Shown: positions 63,139-64,000 of the stretch, piece by piece | How positions within the stretch are numbered: position 1 is the stretch's first letter | Layout: every line of letters starts with the position of its first letter | DNA from: DAINRZ01 sp964634885 | GTDB lineage: Bacteria > Bacteroidota > Ignavibacteria > Kapaibacteriales > UBA2268 | Direction: 5' to 3' | DNA: 64,000 nt | NCBI GenBank assembly: GCA_964634885.1 | Contig: CAZWLN010000002.1 | Coordinates: forward strand, 191,745 to 255,744 | Program-made: the position numbers and the translations under genes | Notes under the pieces: model-generated | The model's database searches: none | Told to the model about the DNA's origin: nothing | Seen by the model: only the letters and a program-made list of their open reading frames with translations

Positions 63139-64000
63139 ATGAATACTATCGACTTAATGAAATTCAACCTACGCAACGATGTCATCTTCAAATATGTCTT
63201 TGCCACCGATAACTCACAGGACATTCTAATCGACCTGCTCAACGCCGTCTTCCTCGACAGTGGCCAGGAGAACATCACGGAAATTACCTATCTCAACCCA
63301 ATGAACCTGAAGGAATATCTCTCAGACAAAGCTACCGTCATCGACATCAAGGCAAAGGACGGTAACGGCAGGCTGTACAACATCGAGATGCAGGTACAGA
63401 GCGAACAGCATTTTGTCGAACGAATCATCTATTACAACTCGAAACTGCTTACGGGCCAGTTGAGTGAAGCCCAGGGTTACGACATGCTTAACAAAACAAT
63501 TTCAATTGTATTCACGAATTTCATCCTTCTGAAGAATGAAAAGGGTATCCACAATATTTTCAGATTGTTAAACGTTAAGAGTCACAAGGAGTTGGCTGAC
63601 CTGGTGGAGTACCACTTCATCGAGTTGCCGAAGTACAGGGACGACAAGATGTATGAGGATCCGATTAACCATTGGCTTTCTGCCTTGGTTAACGGAGAGA
63701 CATTCATGGGCGATCCGGCCAGGATACCGGACGCAATCAAGAAGGAGGTAATGATAATGAAAGCCATAGAGAAGATGCAGAAAGCGACGTCCGACGAGGA
63801 TGTGCGGGCAATCCTGGAATACCGCGAGAAAGCGGTCCGGGACGAAGCCGACCGTATGGCGTATGCTACTAAAAAAGCATTGATGCGCGGCAAAGAAGAA
63901 GGTATCATGATAGGTAAAGAAGAGGGTATGATGATAGGTAAAGAGGAAGGTATCATGATAGGCAAAGAGGAAGGCATAATGATAGGTAAAGAAGAGGGTA
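63139..64000 (+). CDS. Rpn-family PD-(D/E)XK nuclease / putative transposase (3' end cut by window)
   Basis: The ATG at 63139 (after GAGGAATTGA) opens at least 287 codons with no stop. The N-terminal ~200 residues match the Rpn (PDDEXK_2) family: NDVIFKYVFATDNSQDILIDLLNAV, ATVIDIKAKDGNGRLYNIEMQVQ (D...ExQ active site), RIIYYNSKLLTGQL, and EYHFIELPKY. A coiled linker (~205-250) leads into a repetitive tail of GKEEG-[IM]-[MI]-I units. Rpn proteins are nucleases found in many Bacteroidota, tied to recombination and, in E. coli, to phage defence with an intragenic antitoxin. Here the role is inferred. The 3' end and stop lie beyond the window. Confidence 0.9.
   Translation, partial: MNTIDLMKFNLRNDVIFKYVFATDNSQDILIDLLNAVFLDSGQENITEITYLNPMNLKEYLSDKATVIDIKAKDGNGRLYNIEMQVQSEQHFVERIIYYNSKLLTGQLSEAQGYDMLNKTISIVFTNFILLKNEKGIHNIFRLLNVKSHKELADLVEYHFIELPKYRDDKMYEDPINHWLSALVNGETFMGDPARIPDAIKKEVMIMKAIEKMQKATSDEDVRAILEYREKAVRDEADRMAYATKKALMRGKEEGIMIGKEEGMMIGKEEGIMIGKEEGIMIGKEEG
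63889..64000 (+). repeat. 24-bp in-frame tandem repeat (GKEEG tail)
   Basis: At least four and a half units of a 24-nt repeat (starts at 63889, 63913, 63937, 63961, 63985), each encoding eight residues (G-K-E-E-G-[IM]-M-I). Each unit holds a purine-rich AAGAGG/GAAGG motif and an in-frame ATG shortly downstream. It continues past the window end. Confidence 0.93.

Overview
The window looks like chromosomal DNA from a flagellated, Gram-negative member of the Bacteroidota/Chlorobiota/Ignavibacteriota/Kapaibacteriota assemblage. Three large or secreted proteins end in type IX secretion (Por) C-terminal sorting tails. There are several lipoproteins with loose Bacteroidota-type lipoboxes, an nSTAND1-WD40 protein, and Y_Y_Y/Reg_prop sensor architecture. 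Shine-Dalgarno sequences are mostly weak and intergenic DNA is very AT-rich. Flagellar genes (fliL-fliM-fliN-fliO) argue against core Bacteroidia and favour an Ignavibacteria/Kapaibacteria-like lineage; this placement is inference. A run of exactly 100 N at 22881-22980 shows a scaffolded draft assembly, possibly a metagenome bin.

Layout. 0-7.5 kb: a SpoIIE-type phosphatase (cut by the window start), secG, a lipoprotein, an LptF/LptG permease, RNase Y, a probable 6S RNA and zapA. 7.9-12.5 kb: a type IX secreted VWA-like protein and an aldehyde dehydrogenase. 12.8-16.7 kb: an MFS exporter facing a tetR-metallohydrolase-SDR operon with a palindromic operator. 16.8-29.5 kb: a secreted thioredoxin-like protein, a PD40/OmpA-like lipoprotein, alanine racemase, a subtilase and a 1979-residue beta-helix surface protein. 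30.2-38.9 kb: lspA-rluD (ATGA overlap), glycogen phosphorylase, a PapD-like chaperone, two paralogous stand-alone receivers and a TrmH methyltransferase. 38.9-41.4 kb: flagellar switch/export genes. 41.6-55.2 kb: a tight five-gene operon on the minus strand. 55.5-62.9 kb: MoxR ATPase, a REC-PAS-histidine kinase, mtnA, a cyclic-nucleotide-domain/aspartase fusion and a GT39-like glycosyltransferase. 63.1 kb to the end: an Rpn-type nuclease whose tail is a 24-bp tandem repeat.

The most unusual coding feature is the five-gene operon. It encodes an nSTAND1-coiled coil-WD40 ATPase, a TonB-dependent receptor with an N-terminal periplasmic helical domain, a GNAT-like protein, an ADP/ATP-carrier-like transporter fused to HEAT repeats and a cyclic-nucleotide-binding domain, and a Reg_prop/Y_Y_Y/GAF histidine kinase. 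The spacing (6, 13, 13 and -20 nt) implies one transcription unit linking outer-membrane uptake or sensing, inner-membrane transport and signalling. Its role is unknown to me. A second cyclic-nucleotide-binding domain occurs in the aspartase fusion.

The non-coding DNA is rich in dispersed repeats. A modular composite repeat occurs three times (4.9, 17.9 and 22.6-23.3 kb), each time between convergent genes. One copy sits inside 40-50 bp inverted repeats, one lies between a stop codon and what appears to be that gene's terminator, and one contains a tandem array broken by the assembly gap. Short REP-like hairpins occur at 17.8, 23.3, 29.9 and 30.06 kb. I saw no tRNA, rRNA or CRISPR array.
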